NCBI GenBank assembly: GCA_947170725.1
Contig: CAMVUM010000001.1
Location: forward strand, 1 to 64,000
Length of the DNA: 64,000 nt
DNA from: an uncultured Prevotella sp.
Lineage (GTDB): Bacteria; Bacteroidota; Bacteroidia; Bacteroidales; Bacteroidaceae
Reading direction: 5' to 3'
Below are positions 8,584-17,674 of the stretch, piece after piece. The first letter of the stretch is position 1. Each line of letters starts with the position of its first letter. The translations under genes and the position numbers were made by a program. The notes beneath the pieces were generated by a model, which worked only from the letters and a program-made list of their open reading frames with translations, had not been told where the DNA came from and ran no database searches.

Positions 8584-11500
8584 TCAGGCCAGGGCGAGGA
8601 TATAAGGCACCATACTTGACGGATGGGCCTTTGCGTAGGCAACAAGCTGTTCGCGTGCCGGTCTGATTTTGTTGTTTCTCAGACGACTTATGACCGGCGA
8701 CATGTTTCCGAACATGCCAAGCATTCCAGAGAGGAGACTGCGTTCGGTCGAAGGACGGGCTATGAGCAGCGCCAACACGCGTGCCGATTGTTTGGTCAGG
8801 TCAGTCAGGCGCAGCAAGTCTGTGATAACAGTGGCGTCAGTCTCGTTCATGAGTGCATATAGGTTGGATATAAGTTGTTCAATGCGTTCGGTTATAGCCT
8901 GTGTGTGGTCGGCTATCTCTATTTCGAGCGACGAGTCGGCTGAAGAAGTGTGCCTGTCGCTGTCGTTGATGACATTCATGCGCATGCGGCAGTATTCATC
9001 CATAGTGTCGGCCAACTGTCTGCGGGTGATGATCTGGCTTATGCGGCAGTTGATGCTGTACAGGCCTCGCAGAAAATCGGGGCGTTTGCTGTGTTTTATG
9101 GTTGAACGCAGGTCGTGAATCTGTGCCACGAGAGCTGCCGAAATGTCATCATACAGTTCTGCCGGAACGTCAGTGATGAGGTTGGTCCGCATTTCTATGA
9201 ACGTGTCGATTAGCTTTAGGGCTTCGTCTGTGAAAACGAACCTATAGCGTTCTTCCAGTTGTCGCAGTTCCGTATCCAGACTGTCAAGCGTCTGGTGGAG
9301 AAGAGCGTCGGCCAGGCGTTCGGTCTCAGCTGCCAGCCCGTCGTTGACGCCGTCAATTTCCTGTGCTCCGGCCATGTCGTTGCGGCAGTCTCTGATGATA
9401 ACCGTCACTTCTTCCATGCGTTTCAGCCATGCGGCATTACGGCCGAGCTGTTCCATGATGAACTCGGTGTCACCCGAAGCCATAGCCTTATGACACTCAT
9501 CGAGTAGTATGGCGCGGTCATAGGAATCGTAGTTCTTGATGGCTTCTGTCTGATAGTGGAGATGTTTGGATATGGCGAGCCCCATGTCGCGATTCTTGCG
9601 CATGATCCGTCTTGACAGGTCTGAAATGTGTGTTGCGGCGTTGTGGCTCTTAGTATTCAAAGAGACCGTCTCGCGGCGCAACTCTTCCACGAGCCTGGCG
9701 TCCTCGTCATTTCCTGTGACGGCAGCCATCGCGGTGAGTCCTTCCAACCGGTTGTAGAGGTCGTCTATGTGGATACGTATCATTCTGCGCCGGCTGTCGT
9801 TCCGCTTCTTCACGGCAACGGCCGTCACCACGAGCAGCAGGATTCCAAATCCTATGATTACGCCCATCATGCGGACATTTGGAGCGTCGGAACGGAATTC
9901 CACCCATCGGGCATTGCTGATGTTTCCTGCTGTAATGGTCAGCACGCCGATATCGGACCCAAGATATATGTGGTCGCCGTTGACAAATGATGCCTGGGGA
10001 TTGAAGTGTATGTCGCCATAGTATTCGCCCTGTAGTTCCACATGTCCGTTGCTGACGGTATATTCGCGCACTCCTGTTTCCGGTAGCGCGTAGAACAGAC
10101 TGTCGTTGACGTAAAGGAGTTTGTTGAATCCTTTGGCGTCAATCGTGTCCTGACTTTCGGAGAGGATGAGGCTGTGGCTTGTCAGCATCATGAGTATCGG
10201 GATGTGTTCTCCGGTTACAGCGATGTCGCGTATGAACGGCACGTCCGATGTATTTTCAATTTGGTTGAATTCCTTTTCGCTACCGCAGAATACGCCGTTG
10301 TTGAGTGTTGACAGATAGACAGGGTCGCCTACTTCCGATGTGTGGAATGATGTGATGTATTTGCCGCTGAGTGTAGTGACTGTGTCTGCGTGTCCGTCGT
10401 CAGCAATGGCAATCAGTTCGTCTTGTATGCCGAGATATACGCGGTGGCCGTCGTCGGTGTTGCAGATGCAGGCCGAAGTTATTTTCGTTGACGACTGATA
10501 TACCGTCTCTGCCTTACTGAGAAGTCCGTTTTGGAGATAGCTGTCGTGGACGTCGAGTCCCAGAAGGCAGTTTCCGTTGCTGATACAATAGAGACGTCCG
10601 TCGGCAGCCATTATGTCGCTGACGGTCTCTCCCTCCGGCAAATCGTATATTTTGTCTGCCGTAGTATCCCCGTTGTTCATGCAGAACAGTTCGTTGGCGG
10701 AGTTGAGGAAGTACATGCAGTCCCCGTCGGAGCATGAGGCCACTATTTCTCCGTAGACGTTGAATACGCCGATATGTTGTGGAATGTGCCACAGGGCGTT
10801 TTCAGTGACGAGCAGTGTGAAGCCGTCGCGTCTTCCCGTGCATAGGATGTTGCTGCTGAATTGCGGCACCTTGTGGCGCAGAGGAACAGAAATGAATTCG
10901 CGTAGATTTTCGCTGAGCACAATGTGGTTGCTCCTTATGAAATAGTGGGTGCCGTTGATTTTGCGGTGGTAGCGCGCCGAGAATGTTATGGGGATTTCCT
11001 GTAGTGCCGACGTGTTTGTGCTGTCGATGAACAGACGTCCGTCGGCCAGGCTATAGATGCGTCCGTCACAGGTATCTACGCTGTTGATTGGTATTCCGGC
11101 GTGGAGAACGGTGATTCTGTGTGTGGACGTATTGAACTTGATGAGGCCGTCCTGCGAACAGGCAAGAAGTTCGTTTCCGTTAAGACAGAGACTGCTGACC
11201 ATCATAGGCTTGCCTTTCCGTGCTGTCTCGCTGGACGGTTCGGGGTATATCAGTGCCGGTTCGGTGTCGTCACGTTTCATGCTGTAGAGCCCCTGACTGG
11301 TGGCCGTATAGACCATGTCTCCGTCCGTAATGATGTCGTAGACAGAATACTTGTCGTTCTTGTTGGCTATGTGATAACAGGCGAGCATCACCGGATTTCC
11401 GTCCTTCACGGTCCATTTCTGAAGTCCGGAGTTACGTATGCCTAACCAGAATTCCGGTTGGTTTTCCGATTTGCGGTCAGGAACGACCTTATATATACGG

Positions 11501-11730
11501 TCCGTTCCTATGTTGTACGTCCTGCGTTCGTTTTCGCTGAAGTACCAGATGTCGCCTGTCTCGCTGCCGATCCAGCATGCCGAATCGCCGTCTGGAGAAA
11601 CAGAGGCCAGTTTGTCATCAAAATAAATTTCTTTCTCTCCAAGTGTTTTTGGTTTGCCGCTCTCTTTGCATCCTGCCAGGATTATGGCCAGAAGGAGCGC
11701 TAATGTTGCGTGAAAGCAAAGTCTGTTCAT
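8584..11730 (-). CDS. Membrane-anchored beta-propeller sensor-like lipoprotein without kinase domain
   Basis: The 1048-aa product starts with a lipoprotein signal (LLLAIILAGC, Cys about residue 21). Residues about 30-610 are made of repeating ~40-residue beta-rich blades (IWYFSENERRTY, GLYSMKRD, GRLYCIS), like the periplasmic propellers of Bacteroidota two-component regulators. One transmembrane helix follows (about 620-640, IGFGILLLVVTAVAV), then about 400 residues of charged helical sequence. There is no histidine kinase, HATPase or receiver domain. The last ~60 residues (ERSLLSGMLGMFGNMSPVISRLRNNK) might form an HTH-like fold, but this is weak. It lies downstream of a LytTR two-component pair on the same strand, with its own promoter. 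Confidence 0.7.
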   Translation of the reverse strand: MNRLCFHATLALLLAIILAGCKESGKPKTLGEKEIYFDDKLASVSPDGDSACWIGSETGDIWYFSENERRTYNIGTDRIYKVVPDRKSENQPEFWLGIRNSGLQKWTVKDGNPVMLACYHIANKNDKYSVYDIITDGDMVYTATSQGLYSMKRDDTEPALIYPEPSSETARKGKPMMVSSLCLNGNELLACSQDGLIKFNTSTHRITVLHAGIPINSVDTCDGRIYSLADGRLFIDSTNTSALQEIPITFSARYHRKINGTHYFIRSNHIVLSENLREFISVPLRHKVPQFSSNILCTGRRDGFTLLVTENALWHIPQHIGVFNVYGEIVASCSDGDCMYFLNSANELFCMNNGDTTADKIYDLPEGETVSDIMAADGRLYCISNGNCLLGLDVHDSYLQNGLLSKAETVYQSSTKITSACICNTDDGHRVYLGIQDELIAIADDGHADTVTTLSGKYITSFHTSEVGDPVYLSTLNNGVFCGSEKEFNQIENTSDVPFIRDIAVTGEHIPILMMLTSHSLILSESQDTIDAKGFNKLLYVNDSLFYALPETGVREYTVSNGHVELQGEYYGDIHFNPQASFVNGDHIYLGSDIGVLTITAGNISNARWVEFRSDAPNVRMMGVIIGFGILLLVVTAVAVKKRNDSRRRMIRIHIDDLYNRLEGLTAMAAVTGNDEDARLVEELRRETVSLNTKSHNAATHISDLSRRIMRKNRDMGLAISKHLHYQTEAIKNYDSYDRAILLDECHKAMASGDTEFIMEQLGRNAAWLKRMEEVTVIIRDCRNDMAGAQEIDGVNDGLAAETERLADALLHQTLDSLDTELRQLEERYRFVFTDEALKLIDTFIEMRTNLITDVPAELYDDISAALVAQIHDLRSTIKHSKRPDFLRGLYSINCRISQIITRRQLADTMDEYCRMRMNVINDSDRHTSSADSSLEIEIADHTQAITERIEQLISNLYALMNETDATVITDLLRLTDLTKQSARVLALLIARPSTERSLLSGMLGMFGNMSPVISRLRNNKIRPAREQLVAYAKAHPSSMVPYILALA

Positions 11731-11767
11731 GGTCTTTTGGTTTTACCGTATAGGTCAAATACAAATG

Positions 11768-11775
11768 CAAAGGTA
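11768..11775 (-). promoter_or_regulatory. -7 box for the propeller lipoprotein
   Basis: Minus strand TACCTTTG, 38 nt before the ATG at 11730. Confidence 0.6.
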
Positions 11776-11856
11776 CGTATTTTCTTTTGAAAAACTTCGC
11801 CTTTATTCTCTTTCTTTGTCATAATGGAGAACTTGTTGCCTTTGTGCTGTAGGTTC

Positions 11857-11897
11857 TAAAAAAATAACGTGCTACCTTGGAGGGGTGGTAGCACGTT
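11857..11897 (-). terminator. Intrinsic terminator on the minus strand
   Basis: Perfect 11-nt arms (11866-11876 and 11887-11897) with a 10-nt loop. Read on the minus strand, the stem is followed by TTATTTTTTT. It would end the transcript of the LytTR regulator gene, leaving a ~300-nt 3' untranslated stretch (11898-12202) in which no gene was seen. Confidence 0.85.
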
Positions 11898-12202
11898 GCC
11901 GTAAATTATATATACTATTTATCATTTTTGGTTTCACATATCTCTGTAAAACGTCAGTGTTTCGTGTGTTATGGTTTCGATTACGTATGCAAATTTAGGT
12001 AAAAATGTTCAGACTTGCAAGTGCCTTTTCCGCATGACAAGAATGTTTGGAAGTCCTGTCGGCATACTTGGTATGAAATAGAGCATGGACGGTCGAAAAA
12101 AAAATAGTGCATGCAGTCTCTCCCGCCGGAAAAATCATTCTGTCATTCCGGAAATAAGCCTTTTGCTGTTCCGGGGCAGTATGCCTGTGAGCCGGGAGAT
12201 CG

Positions 12203-12955
12203 TCAAAGCCTGTTGAACCGTTCTATAAATCTCTTGCGGAAGAAGCGTCCCACCTTGACATAGTCAATCTCGTCGAACGGCGGGTAGAATTTGCAGAAAT
12301 TGTCTTTCACTTCCAGCAGATATCTGATATTGATGATAAACTTCTGGTTCACTTGTCCGAAGTTGCGGTCCAGTTCAAGAATCTGGTCGTTGGTTATGCT
12401 CCGTTTGAGTTTGATGGGTTCCTTGCGTCCGGCCACAATGACCTCCCACGAGCGGAGTTCGTGGTTATACTGGAATATTCCGATGTCCTTTATGCGCACC
12501 AGTCGGAAGTCTATGGCGTTTGTGTAGAAGATGAAATTCTCTTCGTCCTGCTTTCTGACGTTGTCTCCCGTGCCGGTTATTTCCCGTTTTTTCTCTTTGT
12601 TCACTGATAGACGTTGTATCACTATTTCCAGTTCTTTGGTGTCAACCGGTTTCAGCAGAAAGTCGAAGGCATTGCTGCGGAACGACGGCAGCATGTAGTC
12701 GTCATATGCCGTACACATGACCACGTCGCAGTCGTTTTTCATATAGTCCATCTGTTCGAGGAAATCAAGCCCTGACATTTCCGGCATCTCCACATCGAGG
12801 AAGATCACGTCGGGCTTGAGTTCGCTGACCATCTTCAGAGCGGTCTGTGCTTTCTGGGCCGTGCCGACGATTTCTATTTCTGTAAAGGCTTTCAACATGT
12901 TCGACAATGTGTCTATCGCCAACTTTTCGTCATCAACTATTATTACTTTTATCAT
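12203..12955 (-). CDS. LytTR-type response regulator
   Basis: Cytoplasmic DNA-binding regulator of 250 aa. The receiver domain (1-120) has the acidic pair Asp8/Asp9, the phosphoacceptor Asp54 in FLDVEMPEMSG and the conserved Lys in LLKPVD. The C-terminal half (about 140-250) is a LytTR domain: NFIFYTNAIDFRLVRIKDI, FGQVNQKFIINI, and an ending with VGRFFRKRF. The gene starts 11 nt after the sensor kinase stop on the same strand, so the two are an operon and very likely partners. Confidence 0.93.
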   Translation of the reverse strand: MIKVIIVDDEKLAIDTLSNMLKAFTEIEIVGTAQKAQTALKMVSELKPDVIFLDVEMPEMSGLDFLEQMDYMKNDCDVVMCTAYDDYMLPSFRSNAFDFLLKPVDTKELEIVIQRLSVNKEKKREITGTGDNVRKQDEENFIFYTNAIDFRLVRIKDIGIFQYNHELRSWEVIVAGRKEPIKLKRSITNDQILELDRNFGQVNQKFIINIRYLLEVKDNFCKFYPPFDEIDYVKVGRFFRKRFIERFNRL

Positions 12956-12966
12956 TTCGTTGTATA

Positions 12967-14982
12967 TTATTGATTATCAATGTGTTTCTTCGGAATTTTC
13001 GGGGGGGGTAAAACGGGTATGTGTAGTTTGGAGAGACATCCCGTCACCTGTCCTTCGGCATTCTTGTTGTTTTGTATGGAGAAAGTCATGTGGTCACTGC
13101 GCATCCGCTGGTTGATTATGCGTATAGTATGACGTATGATGTCCAATCCGGTGCGTGTTCCGTTTGTTGCCGACGAGCGTATGTCAAAACCTCTTCCGTT
13201 GTCCGCAACAGTGATGTCCGTTCCGTCTTTCCCATGTATGATTGTTACGGTGAGGCGTTTTTCGCCGTCCCGTCCCCGCAGTCCGTGCTTTATGGCGTTC
13301 TCAACGAGAATCTGGACGAACATGGTCGGGATGCTGATCTGCTTGAGCACATCGGCTTCCGGAGCGTCTACCGTGAATGTGAAGTCGTCACCCAGAACCG
13401 TTTTCTCTATGTCCACGTAGTAGCGGACGAACTCCATTTCTTCGGCCAGACTGACGAACGTGTTGCGTGAGATGTTCAGATTGGCTCTTATCAGTCGTAC
13501 CAACATCATCAGCTCGTCCGTTTCCTTACGATCAGCGGTGCTGATGCGGTTGTTGAGGACGTTGAAGATGAAGTGGGGCGAGATTCTGTTTCGGGCGTTG
13601 TCCAGCCTTAGTTGCATCATGTCCATCTCCACTTGCAGTTTCCGTTTGCGCGAGAACGCCACCCACCAGAGCATGAGCAGCACAGTGATGACCATGAGGG
13701 TTGCTGTCGTCATGTGGGTATTGCGCAGTATGGCGTCCTTGCGTTGTATTTCCAGAGCGTGGTGGAGCGAGAGAGTGTCTTCTTTCAGCCGTTGCATAAT
13801 CTCCGAGGCTCGCATGTGTTGCCGGTCTTCGGCAATGGAGTCGCGTGCTTTGATTTCGTTTTCCATATTCGTGTATGCAGCCTGCCAGTTGTCCGTCGCC
13901 TTATAGTATTCCCTCATATACCTGTTTCTTATGCCCACGAGACTGTATTCCATGGGTGTTGCAACTTTTTCGCTGCGCAGGATATTCTCCACTTCGCTCA
14001 TCCGTCCTTCTTTCATTGCGAGGCCTATGTGTATCGAGTTGGCGTAGTAGACACCGACGTCGACTCCATGTTTCTTGAAGAAGTGTTCGGCACGTTCAAC
14101 ATAGGAGCGTGCTTTGGCGAGTTCGCCGAGATTGAGATAGACGTCAGCCATGTTTATCCGGCAGATGGCCATGTCTATTCCATTGTCTCCATAGTGTATG
14201 AGCTGTTTTTCGAGTCGCTGGAACAGATTTAGCGCCTTGTCGTAGTTGCCGAGATAATAGTGGTAGTTTCCGAAGTTGTTGAGATAGTAAGTCTTCATGT
14301 TCGGCTGCATCCTGTCGTAGAACCGCGTGGTCTCGTTATAGTAGTTCAGTGATGTGTCGTAGTCTTCGAGACATCTGTAGATGTGTGCCAGGCCGAGATA
14401 GAGCGTGATGCTCTTTGTTTCCGGCAGGTTCAGCGAGTCCACCAGAAACAAGGCCCTCCGATACCATGATGCCGCCATTGCCATATCGTTTTTCAGTCCA
14501 TAGACGTCGGCCATGTTGGCACACAGATCCGGAAGGTAGGCGGTGTTGTCGCTTTCCATCATGGCTTCGTATGCTTTTGTTCTCAGGCGTATGGCTTCAT
14601 CCAGATTTGAGCGGAACCTCTGATATAGCGTTGCCTTGTATTCGTAGGCGTGGGCTATCAGCCCGTTGGTCCGTGGCGAGGGGTTCTGGCTTTCGGCGAA
14701 CCTGATGGTTCTGTCCGCGTATGGAATGAGTGAGTCCGGTGTCTGTGACAACAGCCAGTATTTTCCTCTTCTCAGGTAGAAGTCATACCACGTCAGACTG
14801 TCTTCGGCTCCGGCCATGCCCTTGTCAATCATGTCGGATGCGTTTGGTGACAGATTTGTCAGCGAATCGTCAAGTTCAAGTATATTCTGTTTCTGTTCAG
14901 GACTGCGTTCCGGCGTGTGGCTTTTCGGTTGGCATCCTGCCAGCATTAGTATTGCGGCTGACACATATAGAATATTTTTCAT
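12967..14982 (-). CDS. TPR-sensor histidine kinase of the LytS type, with lipoprotein signal
   Basis: The 671-aa product has an N-terminal lipobox (ILMLAGC). About 350 residues of tetratricopeptide-like helical repeats follow (blocks such as YYLNNFGNYHYYLGNYDKALNLF and AICRINMADVYLNLGELAKA). A transmembrane segment lies near 415-435 (TATLMVITVLLMLWWVAF). The kinase module has His near 470 in RISPHFIFNVLNNRIS (HisKA_7/LytS type) and HATPase boxes NAIKHGLRG and DNGRGFDI. The predicted topology is a periplasmic lipid-anchored TPR sensor with a cytoplasmic kinase. It phosphorylates the LytTR regulator encoded next (inference). The ligand is unknown. Confidence 0.9.
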   Translation of the reverse strand: MKNILYVSAAILMLAGCQPKSHTPERSPEQKQNILELDDSLTNLSPNASDMIDKGMAGAEDSLTWYDFYLRRGKYWLLSQTPDSLIPYADRTIRFAESQNPSPRTNGLIAHAYEYKATLYQRFRSNLDEAIRLRTKAYEAMMESDNTAYLPDLCANMADVYGLKNDMAMAASWYRRALFLVDSLNLPETKSITLYLGLAHIYRCLEDYDTSLNYYNETTRFYDRMQPNMKTYYLNNFGNYHYYLGNYDKALNLFQRLEKQLIHYGDNGIDMAICRINMADVYLNLGELAKARSYVERAEHFFKKHGVDVGVYYANSIHIGLAMKEGRMSEVENILRSEKVATPMEYSLVGIRNRYMREYYKATDNWQAAYTNMENEIKARDSIAEDRQHMRASEIMQRLKEDTLSLHHALEIQRKDAILRNTHMTTATLMVITVLLMLWWVAFSRKRKLQVEMDMMQLRLDNARNRISPHFIFNVLNNRISTADRKETDELMMLVRLIRANLNISRNTFVSLAEEMEFVRYYVDIEKTVLGDDFTFTVDAPEADVLKQISIPTMFVQILVENAIKHGLRGRDGEKRLTVTIIHGKDGTDITVADNGRGFDIRSSATNGTRTGLDIIRHTIRIINQRMRSDHMTFSIQNNKNAEGQVTGCLSKLHIPVLPPPKIPKKHIDNQ

Positions 14983-15004
14983 TATACAAGAGAATAAACC
15001 TAAG

Positions 15005-15012
15005 CAAAGATA
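15005..15012 (-). promoter_or_regulatory. -7 box for the kinase/regulator operon
   Basis: Minus strand TATCTTTG, 22 nt upstream of the kinase ATG. Confidence 0.6.
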
Positions 15013-15161
15013 GATAAAAAAATCGGAACACCAATAGAGATTGGAATACTTGGTTGTAAATAGCGCTTAAACGGCAAATCTAAGCATGCGAAGAGCTTTC
15101 CTATGGTCAATTTAGGATAGTGTATGGTTTTTGAAAGATAATTTTTCTGACGTTGTTCCTT

Positions 15162-15200
15162 CCGTGCTTCCGGACAGTTGGAAACAGTCCGGAAGCACGG
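15162..15200. terminator. Inverted repeat downstream of the sulfatase
   Basis: Perfect 14-nt arms (15162-15175 and 15187-15200), centred 20-25 nt after the sulfatase stop. GC-rich and terminator-like in position, though the T run on the minus side is poor. Confidence 0.55.
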
Positions 15201-15206
15201 CCGGTG

Positions 15207-16640
15207 TCAGAAAGTTTCTCCTTTGAGCGGCCAGTTTGGCGTCGGGTGGTGCATTTTCTTCATGTCCTCGTCAAACTGTCTGACCATTTCGGGATATTTG
15301 TCGGCCAGATTGTTGCGTTCGCCCGGATCCTCGCGCAGGTTGTACAGCTCCAGCGGACGGTTCGGCTTGACGGTGACACACTTCCAGTCTCCGCGTCGTG
15401 CGGCCCGCTGTTTTCCGGTGAACTCCCAGTAGAGCAGGCGGTTGTCCGTGTCGGCCTCGCCTCCGAAGAATAGCGGAAGGATGTTCATGCCGTTGATGTT
15501 CTGCGGCAGATGGCGCTCGGCTCCGGCCAGAGCGGCGAAGGTCGGCATGATGTCTGGAAAATAGACGATGTTCTCCAGACGGCGTGCCGGGACGCGGCCT
15601 GGCTGGTTGACAATCATCGGGACGCGTATTCCGCCTTCATAGAGCTGTCCCTTGCGTCCGTTGAAGCCCGCGTTGCAGTTGAGTTCGGCCAGCGGAGCCT
15701 GCACCGCCGCACCGTTGTCGGAGGCGAAGATGACCAGAGTGTTTTCCCTCAGCCCGGTGGAGTCGAGATGTTCCAGCAGTCGTCCGATGGCTGCGTCCAT
15801 GTGGGTTATGAGGGAGGCGTAGCGCTTGGTGTTCATTGACCATTCTTCATTGGCGTCATACCAGTTCGTGTCCTCGATGATGTAAGGCTCGTGGGGCGCG
15901 TCGTAGGCCAGATAGAGGAAGAATGGGTTGTTCCGGTTTCGGTTGATGAAGCTGATGGCGTCGTCGGTCGAGATGTCGGTATTATGCTTGACGTGGCGGT
16001 CGTGGGCGTTCTCCTCGATGGTTGTCAGGGAGTCTCCCGCGAAGCGGTAGTAGGGATAGTAGTAAGGCGAGTTGGAGTGTACTGTGCTTATTGTCCATCC
16101 GTAGAACTCGTGGAAGCCGCGGTGGTTGGGCGCCGCTCCGGGGTCGTAGCCGTCCAGATGCCACTTGTTGACAAGACACGTCCTGTAGCCGGCGGCCGAG
16201 AGCACCGTGGCAATGGTAGTGTCCGTTGGCAGGAGGTTTGCCCGGCGGATGTATGTCGTGTCGCCCTGCGGTGATATTTTCAATCCTCGTATGCCTCCTG
16301 CGGTGCACGTGTTGTCGCGTATGGTTGTGTTTCCGGTGTTCTTTCCGGTCATGAGCGAACAGCGCGACGGCGACGAGATTCCGCTTCCGGCGTAACACTG
16401 GGTGAACGCTGTTCCGGTTTGTGCCAGCCGGTCGATGTTCGGCGTCTTGACATGTTTGCTTCCGAAGCATGACAGGTCGCCGTAGCCCATGTCGTCGGCG
16501 AGTATGAAGATGATGTTGGGACGTTCGGGCGTTGCTTTCTGTCCGTCTGCCGCCGTTTCGGGAGTCTGTGCCGTGGCGGCGGAGGCTAAGCCGAGTGCGG
16601 CCGCCAGCGGAGCGTAGTAGGGTAGTCTGTTGTTGTTCAT
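15207..16640 (-). CDS. Exported sulfatase, serine-type (anSME-matured)
   Basis: Hydrolyses sulfate esters, probably on host mucin or other glycans. The 477 aa include a Sec signal peptide (ALGLASAATAQ). The alkaline-phosphatase-superfamily sulfatase core starts at PNIIFILADDMGYGD, whose two Asp bind metal. The maturation motif is S89-S-P-S-R93, with Ser89 in place of Cys. In this family such a Ser is oxidised to formylglycine by an anaerobic radical-SAM sulfatase-maturing enzyme, which is not encoded in this window. Later metal and substrate residues lie in FASDNGA and LVNKWHLDG. It has its own promoter, with a ~250-nt leader holding a broken small ORF. No SusC/SusD pair lies nearby. Confidence 0.93.
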   Translation of the reverse strand: MNNNRLPYYAPLAAALGLASAATAQTPETAADGQKATPERPNIIFILADDMGYGDLSCFGSKHVKTPNIDRLAQTGTAFTQCYAGSGISSPSRCSLMTGKNTGNTTIRDNTCTAGGIRGLKISPQGDTTYIRRANLLPTDTTIATVLSAAGYRTCLVNKWHLDGYDPGAAPNHRGFHEFYGWTISTVHSNSPYYYPYYRFAGDSLTTIEENAHDRHVKHNTDISTDDAISFINRNRNNPFFLYLAYDAPHEPYIIEDTNWYDANEEWSMNTKRYASLITHMDAAIGRLLEHLDSTGLRENTLVIFASDNGAAVQAPLAELNCNAGFNGRKGQLYEGGIRVPMIVNQPGRVPARRLENIVYFPDIMPTFAALAGAERHLPQNINGMNILPLFFGGEADTDNRLLYWEFTGKQRAARRGDWKCVTVKPNRPLELYNLREDPGERNNLADKYPEMVRQFDEDMKKMHHPTPNWPLKGETF

Positions 16641-16665
16641 ATATATTGAGGTCAGTTGTATATAT

Positions 16666-16873
16666 TCAAGTTTCAGAAGTAAAGGAGATAGTGGAAGAGG
16701 GAGTGGGATGGATGATGGACAAGCGATATGTCATCGGTTCCGGCTTGCCTGTCATCCTCAGCGACAGCTCATCGGCTTTCTTGACTTCATTGATGACGCG
16801 GCTCGCGGCTCCGGCATTTGTCTTCTTTCAGGTCTGTCAGTTTCTTTTTTGATTGTAATGTCGCTGTAATCAT
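16666..16873 (-). pseudogene. Frameshifted small ORF in the sulfatase leader
   Basis: An ATG at 16873 lies about 22 nt after the predicted transcription start and opens MITATLQSKKKLTDLKEDK, but that frame stops after 28 codons. Shifting by one base near codon 19-20 opens a second frame, AGAASRVINEVKKADELSLR, that continues for about 50 residues to a stop at 16666. Together they would make a ~67-aa charged protein. I do not recognise it. It may be a decayed gene, a sequencing error or chance. Confidence 0.3.
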
Positions 16874-16900
16874 AATGAGTTCCTTCTTGTTTTATGGTTG

Positions 16901-16908
16901 CAAATATA
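16901..16908 (-). promoter_or_regulatory. -7 box upstream of the sulfatase
   Basis: Minus strand TATATTTG. The transcript would start near 16894, giving a ~250-nt leader before the sulfatase ATG. Confidence 0.5.
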
Positions 16909-17581
16909 CGGAATATATATCATATATATGCAATATATTAAAATAGTTTAATGGAAAATTATAGAATATCCCAAGGCCGGTGGCTTATAGAGGAGTCGGT
17001 GGCCGTCATTCGGTTTCTGCCGGTTAATGGTGAATGGGTGTTTGGGAAAAAGTTTCAAAATCTTAAAATGTAGTCATAATTCACAGATTTACGTACTTTT
17101 ACGTTTTCCAACAAATAGTTAATGCCTGTTAATTTCGCCCATTCCGCTCCGTCGTTCTCCATGCTTCAACGAGCCGTAAGGGCCTCCCGGGGTTGCCACG
17201 GAGCCGCTTTCATCATGCAACGGGGCTGCCGCCGTCATGCAACGGGGGCCCCGTTGCAACCCCAGGAGGGCCTTACGGCTCGCGCCAACAAGTCCGCAAT
17301 CCGGTTGGGGCGCGTAACTGGCTGACTATGAGGCCGTCCTGTTTTTGTCATGAAATGCGCTATTTTGCGTCGTAGTGCGGAAATCGCGGTCCGGAAGCGA
17401 ATTAACCTTTGTTAAAGTAAAGTTTGTTCAGGGCCCGTCTGAAGCGAAAGACTGCGCTTCCGGCATGGTGTTTAAAATCGCAAAAAGTACGGCTATTCAC
17501 AGTAGTACCGTTCTACCGGTTCGCCTCTTTAATTCAATTTTGGACACCCACGCTTCAGTACGCCGGAAACGGTGCGAAACG
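16909..17581. other. Gap between sulfatase and asd
   Basis: No gene seen. It holds the palindromic element at 17171-17281 and, at its end, the hairpin at 17582-17637. The open frames across the element exist because it is GC-rich and are not believable proteins. Confidence 0.6.
17171..17281. repeat. Palindromic repeat element, copy A
   Basis: The 26-nt outer arms 17171-17196 and 17256-17281 are reverse complements with two mismatches. They read GAGCCGTAAGGGCCTCCCGG and continue. The interior holds two copies of CATGCAACGGGG. A related element with the same arm core and interior motif lies at 56307-56421. Confidence 0.85.
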
Positions 17582-17637
17582 CCAAGGCCGCAAAGACGAA
17601 AAGTGCAGTGATGGACTTTTCGTCTTTGCGGCCTTGG
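17582..17637 (-). terminator. Hairpin downstream of asd
   Basis: Perfect 23-nt arms (17582-17604 and 17615-17637) around a 10-nt loop, centred about 65 nt past the asd stop. It is a strong stem in the position of a minus-strand terminator, but only a short T tract follows. Confidence 0.6.
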
Positions 17638-17674
17638 TACTTATAAATGCGTTTATGTATGCGTTACGGAAAAC

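Noticed and set aside
15207..16640. Part of a polysaccharide utilisation locus
   Set aside because: No SusC/SusD, hybrid two-component sensor or other glycosidases adjoin it; the GH95 gene is 36 kb away.
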